A stretch of DNA of 64,000 bases from Azospirillum cavernae (GTDB taxonomy: Bacteria > Pseudomonadota > Alphaproteobacteria > Azospirillales > Azospirillaceae): contig NZ_QYUL01000003.1 of NCBI RefSeq assembly GCF_003590795.1, positions 627,501-691,500 of the forward strand. The letters run 5' to 3'. A model generated the notes under the pieces. It had not been told where the DNA came from. It made no database searches and saw only the letters and a program-made list of their open reading frames with translations. Shown here piece after piece: positions 24,522 through 32,992 of this stretch. Every line of letters begins with the position of its first letter. The stretch's first letter is position 1. A program made the position numbers and the translations under genes.

Positions 24522-27246
24522 CGGGCCGGAGCCAGCCCCCGGCGCGCCAAGGGTGGTTGTCGGGCGGGAGGTCAAGACCACCTGCCCCTATTGCGGGGTC
24601 GGCTGCGGCGTCGTCGCCACCGTGACGGCGGATGACCAGGGTGATGACCGCGTGACGGTGCGCGGCGACGCCGACCACCCGGCCAACCGGGGGCGGCTCT
24701 GCTCCAAAGGGTCGGCGCTGGCGGAAACGCTGGTGCGCGACGCTGACGGCGGCGGGCGGCTGCTCCACCCGGAGATCGACGGGCGGCGCGTCGGTTGGGA
24801 CGATGCCCTCGCTGAAGTCGCAACGCGCTTCGCCGACACCATCGCCCAGCACGGGCCGGACTCGGTGGCCTTCTATGTTTCGGGCCAATTGCTGACCGAG
24901 GATTACTACGTCGCCAACAAATTGATGAAGGGTTTCATCGGTTCGGCCAACATCGACACCAATTCGCGCCTGTGCATGGCCTCGTCGGTGGCTGGGCACA
25001 AGCGCGGTTTCGGGGCCGACGCGGTGCCGGGAAGCTACGCTGATTTTGAAACGGCGGATCTGGTGGTGCTGGTCGGCTCCAACCTCGCCTGGTGCCATCC
25101 GGTGCTGAATCAGCGTTTGCTGGCGGCCAAGGCGGCGCGCGGCACGCGGATCATCGTCGTCGATCCGCGCCGCACCGCGTCGGTCGATGGCGCGGATTCG
25201 CATCTGGCGCTGGCGGCGGGCACGGATTCCGTCCTGTTCAACGGGCTTTTGGTCCATTTGCACGCGATGGGCCGCACGGACGCCGTGTTTGTCGGTCGCC
25301 ACACCAACGGCGAGGAGGACGCGCTCGCCGCCGCCCGCGCCGACGCCCCCGACATCGCCGCCGTCGCCCGGCGTTGCAAACTCAGCGAAGCGGAGGTCGC
25401 CGACTTCTACGCTGAAGTCGCAACGACGGAGCGGCTCGTCACCGTTTATTCGCAGGGCGTCAACCAGTCGAGCCAAGGCACGGACACCGTCAACAGCATC
25501 CTGAACGTCCATTTTCTGACCGGGCGGATCGGTCAACCGGGCATGGGGCCGTTCTCCGTCACCGGCCAGCCCAACGCCATGGGCGGGCGGGAGGTCGGCG
25601 GGCTGGCGAACCAATTGGCGGCTCATATGGGCTTCACGGTCGAGGATATCGACCGGGTTCGCCGCTTTTGGAACGCGCCGCGCGTGGCGGCCAAGCCGGG
25701 GTTGAAGGCGGTGGATCTGTTCCGCGCCATCGAACGCGGCAGCGTGAAGGCCGTGTGGATCATGGCGACCAACCCGGCGGTCAGCATGCCCGACGCGGGC
25801 CGGGTCCGCCGGGCGCTGGCGAAATGCCCGACCGTGGTGATGTCCGATTGCATCGCCGACACCGACACCGGACGCTTGGCCCACATCCGCCTTCCGGCGG
25901 CGGGGTGGAGCGAAAAGGATGGGACCGTCACCAACTCCGACCGGACCATCTCCCGCCAGCGCGCCTTCCGCGCGGCGGAGGGGGAGGCGCGGCCCGATTG
26001 GTGGATCATCGCCCAAGTGGCGCGGCGCATGGGTTTCGCCGACGGTTTCGGCTTTGACAACGCCGCCGCCGTGTTCCGCGAGCACGCCGCCTTGTCGGGA
26101 TTCGAGAATGACGGCGCGTCGGGGCGGGCGTTCGACATCGGCGCGCTGGCCGAGGTCAGCGACGCTGAATTTGATACGCTGGCCCCGTTCCCCTGGCCGT
26201 GGCGGGCGGGCGGGCAGCCGCAGGCGCGTTTGTTCACCGAGAATCATTATTTCACCGACGACGGACGGGGGCGCTTCGTCCCGGTGACGACGAAGGCCTT
26301 GCCGCGCACGCTGCCCGATGGCGCGCTGTTGCTGAACACCGGGCGGCTGCGCGACCAGTGGCACACGATGACCCGCACCGGCCTGTCAGCCCGGCTGTCG
26401 GCGCACGCCCCCGAACCCTGCCTGGATCTGCACCCGGCGGACGCCGCGTCGCGCGGGATTGTTGACGGCGGCTTGGTCCGCGTCACCAGCGTTGCGGGGG
26501 AGGCGCTGGCGCGGGTCCGCGTGACCGACGCGCAACGGGAGGGAACCGCCTTCCTGCCGATGCATTGGACCGACGCCTTCACCGGATCCTGCGTCATCGG
26601 TCGCCTGATCGACGACGAGGCGGTGGATCCGCTCTCCGGCCAGCCCGATTTGAAGCGGATGCCCGCGACGGTGCTGCCCTATGTCCCGGCCTGGACCGCC
26701 TTTTTGTTGAGCCGGACGCCGGTCAAACCCACCCACAATGGCTATTGGGCGCGCCGGGCGGTGGCGGGCGGTCATTTGATCGAATTGGCGGGACACGGGC
26801 CGCTGCCGGACTTTGCGCCGGACTTTGCGACCGAGTTCGCGCCGGACGGCTGCGCGGCGATCAACTTCAGCGACGCCGCGCGCGGCAACCAGCGGACGGC
26901 GTGGCTGCGCGGCGACCGGCTGGAGGCCTGTTTGTTCGTCAGCGCTGACGGGCGTTTGCCGGGCCGCGACTGGCTGGCCGGTCTGCTGGACCGCGATGGG
27001 TTGGACGACGGCGACCGCGCCGCCCTGCTGGCGGGCCGCGCCCCCGGCGCGAAGGCCGACGACGGGCGGATCGTGTGTTCCTGTTTCAGCGTGGGCGTCA
27101 ACCGCCTGATCGCCGCCATCCGCGACCAATCCTTGACCAGCGTCGAAGCGGTCGGCGCGGCGCTGAAGGCCGGAACCAACTGCGGATCCTGCGTTCCCGA
27201 ACTCAAGGAGGTGCTTCGTCATGCGGTTCAGCGCGAAGTGGCGTAA
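24514..27246 (+). CDS. nasA: Assimilatory nitrate reductase catalytic subunit with C-terminal BFD domain
   Basis: This 910-residue molybdopterin enzyme has an N-terminal [4Fe-4S] motif CPYCGVGCG...RLCSKGS (about residues 24-63). The bis-MGD domains follow (SNLAWCHPVLNQRL, QGVNQSSQGTDTVNSILNVH, GQPNAMGGREVGGLAN), then a C-terminal BFD-like [2Fe-2S] domain (CSCFSVGVNRLI...GTNCGSCVPEL). It reduces nitrate to nitrite in the cytoplasm. The C-terminal cluster suggests it accepts electrons from a flavoprotein or ferredoxin; no NasB-type NADH subunit is in this operon. ATG 24514 overlaps nirD. The gene contains five iteron-like 15-mers. Confidence 0.92.
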   Translation: MFDGPEPAPGAPRVVVGREVKTTCPYCGVGCGVVATVTADDQGDDRVTVRGDADHPANRGRLCSKGSALAETLVRDADGGGRLLHPEIDGRRVGWDDALAEVATRFADTIAQHGPDSVAFYVSGQLLTEDYYVANKLMKGFIGSANIDTNSRLCMASSVAGHKRGFGADAVPGSYADFETADLVVLVGSNLAWCHPVLNQRLLAAKAARGTRIIVVDPRRTASVDGADSHLALAAGTDSVLFNGLLVHLHAMGRTDAVFVGRHTNGEEDALAAARADAPDIAAVARRCKLSEAEVADFYAEVATTERLVTVYSQGVNQSSQGTDTVNSILNVHFLTGRIGQPGMGPFSVTGQPNAMGGREVGGLANQLAAHMGFTVEDIDRVRRFWNAPRVAAKPGLKAVDLFRAIERGSVKAVWIMATNPAVSMPDAGRVRRALAKCPTVVMSDCIADTDTGRLAHIRLPAAGWSEKDGTVTNSDRTISRQRAFRAAEGEARPDWWIIAQVARRMGFADGFGFDNAAAVFREHAALSGFENDGASGRAFDIGALAEVSDAEFDTLAPFPWPWRAGGQPQARLFTENHYFTDDGRGRFVPVTTKALPRTLPDGALLLNTGRLRDQWHTMTRTGLSARLSAHAPEPCLDLHPADAASRGIVDGGLVRVTSVAGEALARVRVTDAQREGTAFLPMHWTDAFTGSCVIGRLIDDEAVDPLSGQPDLKRMPATVLPYVPAWTAFLLSRTPVKPTHNGYWARRAVAGGHLIELAGHGPLPDFAPDFATEFAPDGCAAINFSDAARGNQRTAWLRGDRLEACLFVSADGRLPGRDWLAGLLDRDGLDDGDRAALLAGRAPGAKADDGRIVCSCFSVGVNRLIAAIRDQSLTSVEAVGAALKAGTNCGSCVPELKEVLRHAVQREVA
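24810..26177. repeat. Cluster of five iteron-like 15-mers inside nasA
   Basis: CGCTGAAGTCGCAAC at 24810-24824 and 25410-25424 is identical to origin iterons at 5777 and 5810. The reverse copy at 25373-25387 equals the iteron at 5517. CGCTGATTTTGAAAC at 25038-25052 and CGCTGAATTTGATAC at 26163-26177 each differ by one base from origin copies. Further lone copies occur at 2240-2254, 3068-3082, 12072-12086 (reverse, identical to 6196) and 38371-38385. Confidence 0.75.
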
Positions 27247-27277
27247 CGGCTTTGGCTTGTTCGGGTTCCGCCTGTTC

Positions 27278-27310
27278 CCTCTCCCCCCCGGGGAGAGGGC
27301 CGGGGTGAGG
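27278..27310. repeat. REP-like hairpin between nasA and cobA
   Basis: CCCTCTCCC/GGGAGAGGG (27278-27286/27291-27299) followed by CGGGGTGAGGG belongs to the same module type as 12435-12471. It lies just before the chosen cobA start. Confidence 0.65.
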
Positions 27311-27313
27311 GGG

Positions 27314-28126
27314 ATGCGGCGCGGATCGGATGTGGCGGCGCGCGCGTCTTCGCCCGGCGGCGTCGGCAGCGTCACCCTGGTTGGCGCCGGGCCGGGGGAT
27401 CCCGATCTGTTGACCGTCGCGGCGGTGAAGGCGCTGGCGGCGGCGGACGTCGTGCTGTTCGATCATCTGGTCGGCGACGGCATCCTTGATCTTGCGCCGC
27501 CAACGGCGGAACGGATCTGCGTTGGCAAGCGGTCGGGCCGTCATTCCCTGCCGCAGGAGCAGATCAACACGCTGATGTCGCAACAGGCGCTGTTGGGGCG
27601 GCGCGTCGTCCGGCTGAAGGGCGGTGATCCGATGATTTTCGGGCGGGCGGGGGAGGAGATCGACCATCTCGACGCGCTGGGCATCCCCGTGCGCGTCATC
27701 CCCGGCATCACCGCCGCGCTGGGCTGCGCCGCCTCCGCCGGTCTGTCGCTGACCAAGCGCGGCGTGTCACGCGCCGTCACCTTCGTCACCGCCCATGGTC
27801 GCGACGGCGAACGGTTCGAGCCGGATTGGGCGCGGCTGGCCGACCCGCAAGGCACGCTGGCGATCTATATGGGGCGCGAACAGGCCCGCGCGGTCGGGGC
27901 CGGGCTGACCGGGGCCGGTTTGCCCGCCGACACCCCGGTTCTGGCGGTGGAAAATGGCTGCCGCCCGGACGAGCGCCGTTTCTGGACGACGCTGGGCGCG
28001 ATGGCGGCGGACGGCGTGGCGGCGGGCAAAGGGCCGACGCTTCTGTTGATCGGCGAGGCGCTGCGGGCGCGTGAGGCCGCCAACGATCTGGCGGGCGTTG
28101 GCGCCGTGATGATGGCTGGGGAGTAG
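27314..28126 (+). CDS. cobA: Uroporphyrinogen-III C-methyltransferase (siroheme)
   Basis: This 270-residue SAM-dependent methylase converts uroporphyrinogen III to precorrin-2, the precursor of siroheme. Motifs are VGAGPGDPDLLTVAAVKAL, the RLKGGDPMIFGRAGEE loop and VIPGITAALGCAASAGLSLT. It is the last gene of nirB-nirD-nasA-cobA and supplies siroheme for NirB, so the context agrees. ATG 27314 with an upstream TGAGGGG is preferred. A longer start at 27221 would translate through the REP-like repeat. Confidence 0.9.
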   Translation: MRRGSDVAARASSPGGVGSVTLVGAGPGDPDLLTVAAVKALAAADVVLFDHLVGDGILDLAPPTAERICVGKRSGRHSLPQEQINTLMSQQALLGRRVVRLKGGDPMIFGRAGEEIDHLDALGIPVRVIPGITAALGCAASAGLSLTKRGVSRAVTFVTAHGRDGERFEPDWARLADPQGTLAIYMGREQARAVGAGLTGAGLPADTPVLAVENGCRPDERRFWTTLGAMAADGVAAGKGPTLLLIGEALRAREAANDLAGVGAVMMAGE

Positions 28127-28144
28127 CCGATCACAGACGACCGA

Positions 28145-28825
28145 TCACAGGCCCGGCGCCAAACGTTGGCGCGCCCGCGTCGTCGGCAGGCGCAACGGCC
28201 AGCGGCGGAAGGCCAGCAAGCCCACGCACAGGGCGGCGTAGACCAGCGGCGACGTCTGCCAGCCCTTGACCAGCAGGATGAAATGCAGGCACCCGGCCAG
28301 CCCGGCGATGAACACGCCCTTGTGCAGAATCCGCCAGCGCTTGCCGCCCATCCGCTTGACCATGCCGTTGGTTGAGGTGGCGGCGAGGGCCGACAGGATG
28401 ACGAAGGCCCCCATGCCGATGGTGATGTAGGGGCGCTTGAGAATTTCCTTGCCGATGGCGGGCCAGTCGAAAAATTGATCCAGCCCGACATAGACCGACA
28501 AATGAACGCTGGCGTAGAAGAAGGCGAACAGCCCGATCATCCGGCGAAACCGGGCCAGCGCCGCCACCCCGGTCAACATCCGCAGCGGTGACACCGCCAG
28601 CGCGATCAACAGAAAGCGTATGGCCCACAGCCCGCTCTGCTTGACGCTTTCCAGAATCGGTTCGGCCCCCAACTCGCCGCTGTAGGCGAGCCAGACGGTC
28701 CAGAACAGCGGGACCAGCGCCAGGGCGAAGACGATGGGCTTGGCCCAGCGCGACGACAGCGCGGCGTTGGCGATCTGGCGCGGGTCGGTGGCGCGGCGGA
28801 CGGCGCTGGCGGGCGTGTTGGTCAT
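28145..28825 (-). CDS. msrQ: MsrQ heme-binding membrane subunit
   Basis: This 226-residue protein has about six membrane helices and ferric-reductase-like features: RMIGLFAFFYASVHLSVYVGLD with a conserved histidine, and WRILHKGVFIAGLAGCLHFI with two more. MsrQ is a b-type heme protein that passes electrons from the respiratory chain or flavin to MsrP in the periplasm. The start ATG 28825 lies 2 bp after the msrP stop. Its 3' end faces cobA. Confidence 0.88.
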   Translation of the reverse strand: MTNTPASAVRRATDPRQIANAALSSRWAKPIVFALALVPLFWTVWLAYSGELGAEPILESVKQSGLWAIRFLLIALAVSPLRMLTGVAALARFRRMIGLFAFFYASVHLSVYVGLDQFFDWPAIGKEILKRPYITIGMGAFVILSALAATSTNGMVKRMGGKRWRILHKGVFIAGLAGCLHFILLVKGWQTSPLVYAALCVGLLAFRRWPLRLPTTRARQRLAPGL

Positions 28826-28827
28826 GG

Positions 28828-29775
28828 TCAGAAATTCGCCCGCAGATCCATGCCGCTGTACAGCGACGCGACGTCCTCGCCATAGCCGTTGAAGGGCAGC
28901 GTCTTGCGGCGGGAGAAATCGCCGACCCGCCGTTCGGTCGCCTGACTCCAGCGCGGGTGATCGACGTCGGGATTGACGTTGGAGAAAAAGCCGTACTCGC
29001 GCGGTTGCGAGCGGTTCCAGGCGGTCGGCGGCTGTTCCTTGACCAGCGAGATCTTGACCACCGACTTGATGGATTTGAAGCCGTATTTCCACGGAACCAC
29101 CAACCGGATCGGCGCGCCGTTCTGGTTGGGCATGGTCTCGCCATACATGCCGACGGCCATCAGGGTCAGCGGGTGCATCGCCTCGTCCAGCCGCAGCCCC
29201 TCGACATAGGGCCAGTTCAGCACCCAGGATTTTTGCCCGTACATCCGTTCGGGATCCAACAGGGTTTGGAAGGCGACGTATTTGGCGTTGGCGGTCGGCT
29301 CCACCCGCTTCAACAACTCGGCCAGCGGAAAGCCGACCCAGGGGATGACCATCGACCAGCCTTCGACGCAGCGCAGGCGGTAGATGCGTTCCTCCATGGA
29401 GAATTTCAGCAGATCGTCGATGCCGATGGTGATCGGCTTGGCGACCTCGCCATCGATGACGATTTCCCACGGGCGGGTGCGCAGCGCCTTGGCCCCATCG
29501 GCGGGGTCGGACTTGCCGGTGCCGAATTCGTAGAAGTTGTTGTAGGTGGTCGCCGACTTCATCGGCGTCACCGCGTCCATCGCCACGTCGGCGGGCTTGC
29601 GGGTGGTCGGAACCTGGAAGGTCGCGGCGTCGGCCAGACTGGGCCAGCCCGCCATGCCGCCGACGGCGAAGGCCGCCGCGCCGCCACCGATCAGGCTGCG
29701 GCGGGAGAGGAACAGCGCGCGCGGCGTCACCTCGTCCTCGCGGGCCTGCGAAGCGGTGGGGAATTTGAACAGCAT
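28828..29775 (-). CDS. msrP: MsrP periplasmic methionine-sulfoxide reductase (Mo)
   Basis: This 315-residue protein has a Tat signal (SRRSLIGGGAAAFAVGG at about residues 24-40). The sulfite-oxidase fold has the molybdenum-ligand cysteine in RLRCVEGWSMVIPW. VPWKYGFKSIKSVVKI is typical. It repairs oxidised methionines in periplasmic proteins, using MsrQ as electron donor. msrP comes first in the msrPQ operon. Confidence 0.92.
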   Translation of the reverse strand: MLFKFPTASQAREDEVTPRALFLSRRSLIGGGAAAFAVGGMAGWPSLADAATFQVPTTRKPADVAMDAVTPMKSATTYNNFYEFGTGKSDPADGAKALRTRPWEIVIDGEVAKPITIGIDDLLKFSMEERIYRLRCVEGWSMVIPWVGFPLAELLKRVEPTANAKYVAFQTLLDPERMYGQKSWVLNWPYVEGLRLDEAMHPLTLMAVGMYGETMPNQNGAPIRLVVPWKYGFKSIKSVVKISLVKEQPPTAWNRSQPREYGFFSNVNPDVDHPRWSQATERRVGDFSRRKTLPFNGYGEDVASLYSGMDLRANF

Positions 29776-30212
29776 CGGGTCTCTCCCAATCCAAAAGGTC
29801 AGGTCATAACCATAGGGCGGGACGCCGCGCCCGGCAAATCACGCACGGACACTTTTCTGTGAAGAGCGGGGCGTGAGGGATCCTGGAAGAGCCATCCGCC
29901 GCCGATGATCGGCGTGGAATGGAAAAGCCGCTTTACACCGCAAAAAAGAATCAATATTCTAATACTGCCCGGTTTCTGGAATGATTGAGCCGTCCCAGAC
30001 CGGCGTCCGCGATGGGCCGTCACGCCCGTCGCGCTGACACGGATGTGCGCCCGGCCTTGTGCGCCGGTGAGCGCCGCTTCTCAACGCAACGGGTCTGCCA
30101 ACAATCACCTGCGCCGCCGTGGCTTCGGCGGATTCGGGGGCGGCTTTGCCGCGCCACGCTCGGCGTTCTTGGTCGGCGGACGGACCCGCGCATTCCTGAT
30201 TCTGGGGGAACC
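29776..30212. other. msrP-porin intergenic region
   Basis: This 437-bp non-coding region lies between divergent genes. An AT-rich patch at about 29936-29966, with GAATCAATATTC and CTAATACTG, is the most promoter-like stretch. The remaining 230 bp before the porin are GC-rich and would form a long leader. I see no gene in it. Confidence 0.5.
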
Positions 30213-31421
30213 ATGATTCCGGCCAACCGCCGCACCCTTGCGGCTGCCTTGACCACCACCGCCATGTTGGCTCTGCTCTCCGGCGGCGCCCGTGCCGCCG
30301 AACCGTTCAAACTGGTCATCGGCGGCGACGCCTACACCGAAGCGGGATTCGTCAGCCAAGACCGCGACAATGGTCTGCGCTCCACCGAATTCCGCAACCG
30401 CATGCGTCTGGTCTTCACCCCATCGGCCAAGGCCGACAATGGGTTGGAGTATGGCGCGCGGCTGCGCGTCCGCGCCAGTTCCGGCACGGGTTCCACCGAC
30501 GCCGACCGGGCGTTCCTGTTCGCCAACGGCTCCTTCGGCATGGTCCGGTTGGGCATGGTAAATTCGTACAACGACGATGTTTGGGTGGCGCGCCCGATTG
30601 ATTATCTGCCGCTGGCCAGTTCCGACGGGGTGGCCGCCTGGTTGCCGGGCAGCCCGACCCTCATCAACGGGCGCTACGCCGGAACCGATCTGGCGGTGGC
30701 GCCGGGGGCGGGATCGGCCTTGCAACACTCGATCACCGTGCAGGGCACCTCGACCAAAATCGTCTATTACTCGCCGCGCTTTGCGGGTTTGCAGGCTGGT
30801 CTGTCCTACACTCCGCGCAACGACAGCACGGCCACCGACGTCAACCTGGTGAAGGCGGCGAGCACGGCCAACGGCGGCGCCACCACCAATTTCCAGGACA
30901 TCGTCGAGTTGGGGTTGCATTACAAGAACAGCTTTGACGGCGTCGATGTGGCGGCCAGCGCCGCCTACAATCTGGGCAAGGCGTCGGCCAGCAGCTCGGC
31001 GCTGGACCGCTATCAGGATTTGCGGGCCTTCCAGATCGGCGGGCGGGTCGGTTACGCCGGGTTCAGCCTGGGCGCGGGCTATGTCGATTACGGGAAGAGC
31101 GGGCAGAACAAAAATTCCACCTACGCCCCCTTCCGCGACAGCGCCCGTGGCTGGAACGTCGGCGTTCAATACGTCGCCGGGCCGTGGACCCTGGGCGGCG
31201 GCTATGTCTATGGCCAGGACGCCGGATCTTACGCCTTGCGCGGCGCCCGCAAGCTGGACGTGATCGAACTGGGCGTCGGTTATCAGGTCGCGCCCGGCCT
31301 GCTGATTCAGGCGCAGTACGACCATGTCCGCGCCCGCAGCGACAAGGCGGCGACCACCGCCACCGGCAGCCCGAACGACAATGGAAACGTGGCGCTGCTG
31401 CGCAGCGTTCTGACTTTCTAA
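30213..31421 (+). CDS. Outer-membrane porin (Gram-negative porin family)
   Basis: This 402-residue protein has a Sec signal (TLAAALTTTAMLALLSGGARAAEP). Alternating aromatic/polar beta strands typical of 16-stranded porins follow: FRNRMRLVFTPSAKADNGLEYGAR, SFGMVRLGMVNSYND, KIVYYSPRFAGLQAGLSYTP. It ends in a terminal phenylalanine (VLLRSVLTF without the V: LLRSVLTF), the outer-membrane assembly signal. It should admit small solutes. ATG 30213 has GGGGGAA upstream. Confidence 0.88.
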   Translation: MIPANRRTLAAALTTTAMLALLSGGARAAEPFKLVIGGDAYTEAGFVSQDRDNGLRSTEFRNRMRLVFTPSAKADNGLEYGARLRVRASSGTGSTDADRAFLFANGSFGMVRLGMVNSYNDDVWVARPIDYLPLASSDGVAAWLPGSPTLINGRYAGTDLAVAPGAGSALQHSITVQGTSTKIVYYSPRFAGLQAGLSYTPRNDSTATDVNLVKAASTANGGATTNFQDIVELGLHYKNSFDGVDVAASAAYNLGKASASSSALDRYQDLRAFQIGGRVGYAGFSLGAGYVDYGKSGQNKNSTYAPFRDSARGWNVGVQYVAGPWTLGGGYVYGQDAGSYALRGARKLDVIELGVGYQVAPGLLIQAQYDHVRARSDKAATTATGSPNDNGNVALLRSVLTF

Positions 31422-31438
31422 AGCCAAAGCGGATCATG

Positions 31439-31471
31439 AGCCGGGCGGGGAGCCTTTCCTGCCCGGCTTTT
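31439..31471 (+). terminator. Intrinsic terminator after the porin
   Basis: AGCCGGGC (31439-31446) pairs with GCCCGGCT (31461-31468), followed by a T4 run. It lies 17 bp after the porin stop and before the converging lacI end. Confidence 0.7.
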
Positions 31472-31479
31472 GGCGTTTG

Positions 31480-32472
31480 TCAGCAGGCGGTGCGACGGAT
31501 CACCAGTTCCGGGACCACCAGATCGACGGTGCGGCGGGGCGGCGCGCCGTCGCACACCTCGGCGATCATCGCCATCAGGCGGGCCACCTGCGCGTCCAGA
31601 TTCGGGCGCAGGCTGCTCAGGCCAAAGGCGGGCCAGGCGGCCATCGGGATGTCGTCAAAGCCCAAAATCGCCACATCCTCCGGCACCCGCAGCCGGAAGG
31701 CGGCGGCGGCCTGGAGCGCGCCCAACGCGAACATGTCGTTGAAGCAGAACAGCGCGTCGGGCCGCTCCAGCCGGGCGAACAGCCGGGTCGCGGCGTTGTA
31801 ACCGCCCTCGAAGCTGTTCTCTTCGGAATGCTCCTCCAGCAGCGGCAACCCGGCGGCGTCGAGCGCCGCCGCCAGTCCGGCGCGGCGGCGTTGGTTGGAA
31901 TCGGTTTGTGACGCCTTGGTCATGTAGGCGATCCGCCGCCGCCCGCTGCGGATCAGGAATTGGCCGCCCAGCAACCCGCCGAGATGGCTGTCGCAGGCGA
32001 CGCCGCCCAACCCGTCCAACTGGCGGCCAAACTGAAACACCGGGGTGTCGAGCGCCCGCAATTGCCCGACCACCCGGTCGGACACCGTGCCGCCGACCAC
32101 GATGATGGCGTCCACCTGATAATCCAGCGCGTGCATGGTCGATTCGGTGACGTCCTGCCGGGGCGTTTCCGGGATCACCAGGGCGCGCTTGTCGGCCTCC
32201 GCGATGGCCAGCAGCAGCTTTTTCAACACCAGATCGACGTGCGGGTTTTCCATTTCCGCCAGCAGCAGGGCGACCAGCCCGGTGCTGCGCCCGGTCAGGG
32301 ACCGCGCGATGGCGTTGGGACGATAGCCCAACGCCTCCGCCGCCGCCTCGATCCGCTTGCGGGTGTCGTCGGACACCAGCCCGTCGCCGAAGCAACGGGA
32401 CACGGCGGATCGCGACACTCCGGCCTTGTCGGCGACATGCTGGGCGGTCACACGCGATTTCACAGAGGCCAC
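31480..32472 (-). CDS. LacI-family transcriptional repressor
   Basis: This 330-residue protein has the LacI HTH (VTAQHVADKAGVSRSAVSRC, then TRKRIEAAAEALGYRPNAIARSL) and a periplasmic-binding-protein-like sensor domain (GLVALLLAEMENPHVDLVLK...GFDDIPMAAWPAFGLSSLRP). The start is GTG 32472, with AGGA just upstream; a longer ATG start would add a non-conserved tail. It diverges from the afu-type operon. Two matching CG-centred palindromes in between (32582-32595, 32799-32812) are its probable operators. The inducer may be a phosphorylated sugar or polyol. Confidence 0.85.
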   Translation of the reverse strand: MASVKSRVTAQHVADKAGVSRSAVSRCFGDGLVSDDTRKRIEAAAEALGYRPNAIARSLTGRSTGLVALLLAEMENPHVDLVLKKLLLAIAEADKRALVIPETPRQDVTESTMHALDYQVDAIIVVGGTVSDRVVGQLRALDTPVFQFGRQLDGLGGVACDSHLGGLLGGQFLIRSGRRRIAYMTKASQTDSNQRRRAGLAAALDAAGLPLLEEHSEENSFEGGYNAATRLFARLERPDALFCFNDMFALGALQAAAAFRLRVPEDVAILGFDDIPMAAWPAFGLSSLRPNLDAQVARLMAMIAEVCDGAPPRRTVDLVVPELVIRRTAC

Positions 32473-32581
32473 CGATCCTGTTGATTGCCGACGCTTTTCG
32501 GTCCAGGGCGATTCTGAACCGAGAGCGCGCCGCTTCGCAAGCCGCCCGTGGCGAGAGGGATGGGGGCGGGCGGTTTTGCAC

Positions 32582-32595
32582 TGCACGCGCGTGCA
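32582..32595. promoter_or_regulatory. LacI-type operator 1
   Basis: TGCACGCGCGTGCA is a perfect 14-bp palindrome centred on CG, the form bound by LacI-family repressors. It lies 110 bp upstream of the lacI start. Confidence 0.65.
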
Positions 32596-32798
32596 TAAAC
32601 GGTGACTGTTCTACACAGGAAGCGCTGTCCGCGCCGGGCGAAGGCCAAGCGCGGCGGAGTGGACCGCGCCCTGCTGTGGATCCTGACGGTTGAAATTGGC
32701 GTGTTTCCTCGCGTTCATCACCGATAGAATATTTTTTCCATAGCGAGCGCGCCGAGGGATTGACAGTGATTGGGAGGTCGAATAGCTTGGTTGGCGAA

Positions 32799-32812
32799 TG
32801 AACGCGCGTGCA
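32799..32812. promoter_or_regulatory. LacI-type operator 2
   Basis: TGAACGCGCGTGCA matches operator 1 at 13 of 14 positions and lies 217 bp from it, nearer to afuA. Two sites at this distance would allow repression by DNA looping. Confidence 0.6.
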
Positions 32813-32992
32813 ACGACCAACCCCAACCCACCGGATGACTTGTCCGGTCGCGGCGTGGGCGGGGCCGCTCCCCCCGTCCGTTTGTGACGACGCCGCGCCG
32901 TCGTCCGCGTCCGGCTCAATCGGACGCGGACGATGGCTCGAACGCCGCCCGCCGCTGGAGCCAAACACACCGAATTCTTTGGGAGGAACCCC

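Larger units (their letters stand above)
32473..32992. other. lacI-afuA divergent control region
   Basis: This 520-bp non-coding region has two LacI-type operators (listed separately) and an AT-rich patch at about 32715-32745 (ATCACCGATAGAATATTTTT) that may hold the afuA promoter. No small ORF with coding character was seen. Confidence 0.5.

Noticed and set aside
27247..27313. Cobalamin-type riboswitch before cobA
   Set aside because: The short gap holds only the REP-like hairpin; the B12-box was not found.
28145..29794. A 549-codon frame covering msrP and msrQ together, suggesting a fusion
   Set aside because: Only its second half (MsrQ) is real; over msrP it runs in the wrong frame. The two genes have separate starts and stops.
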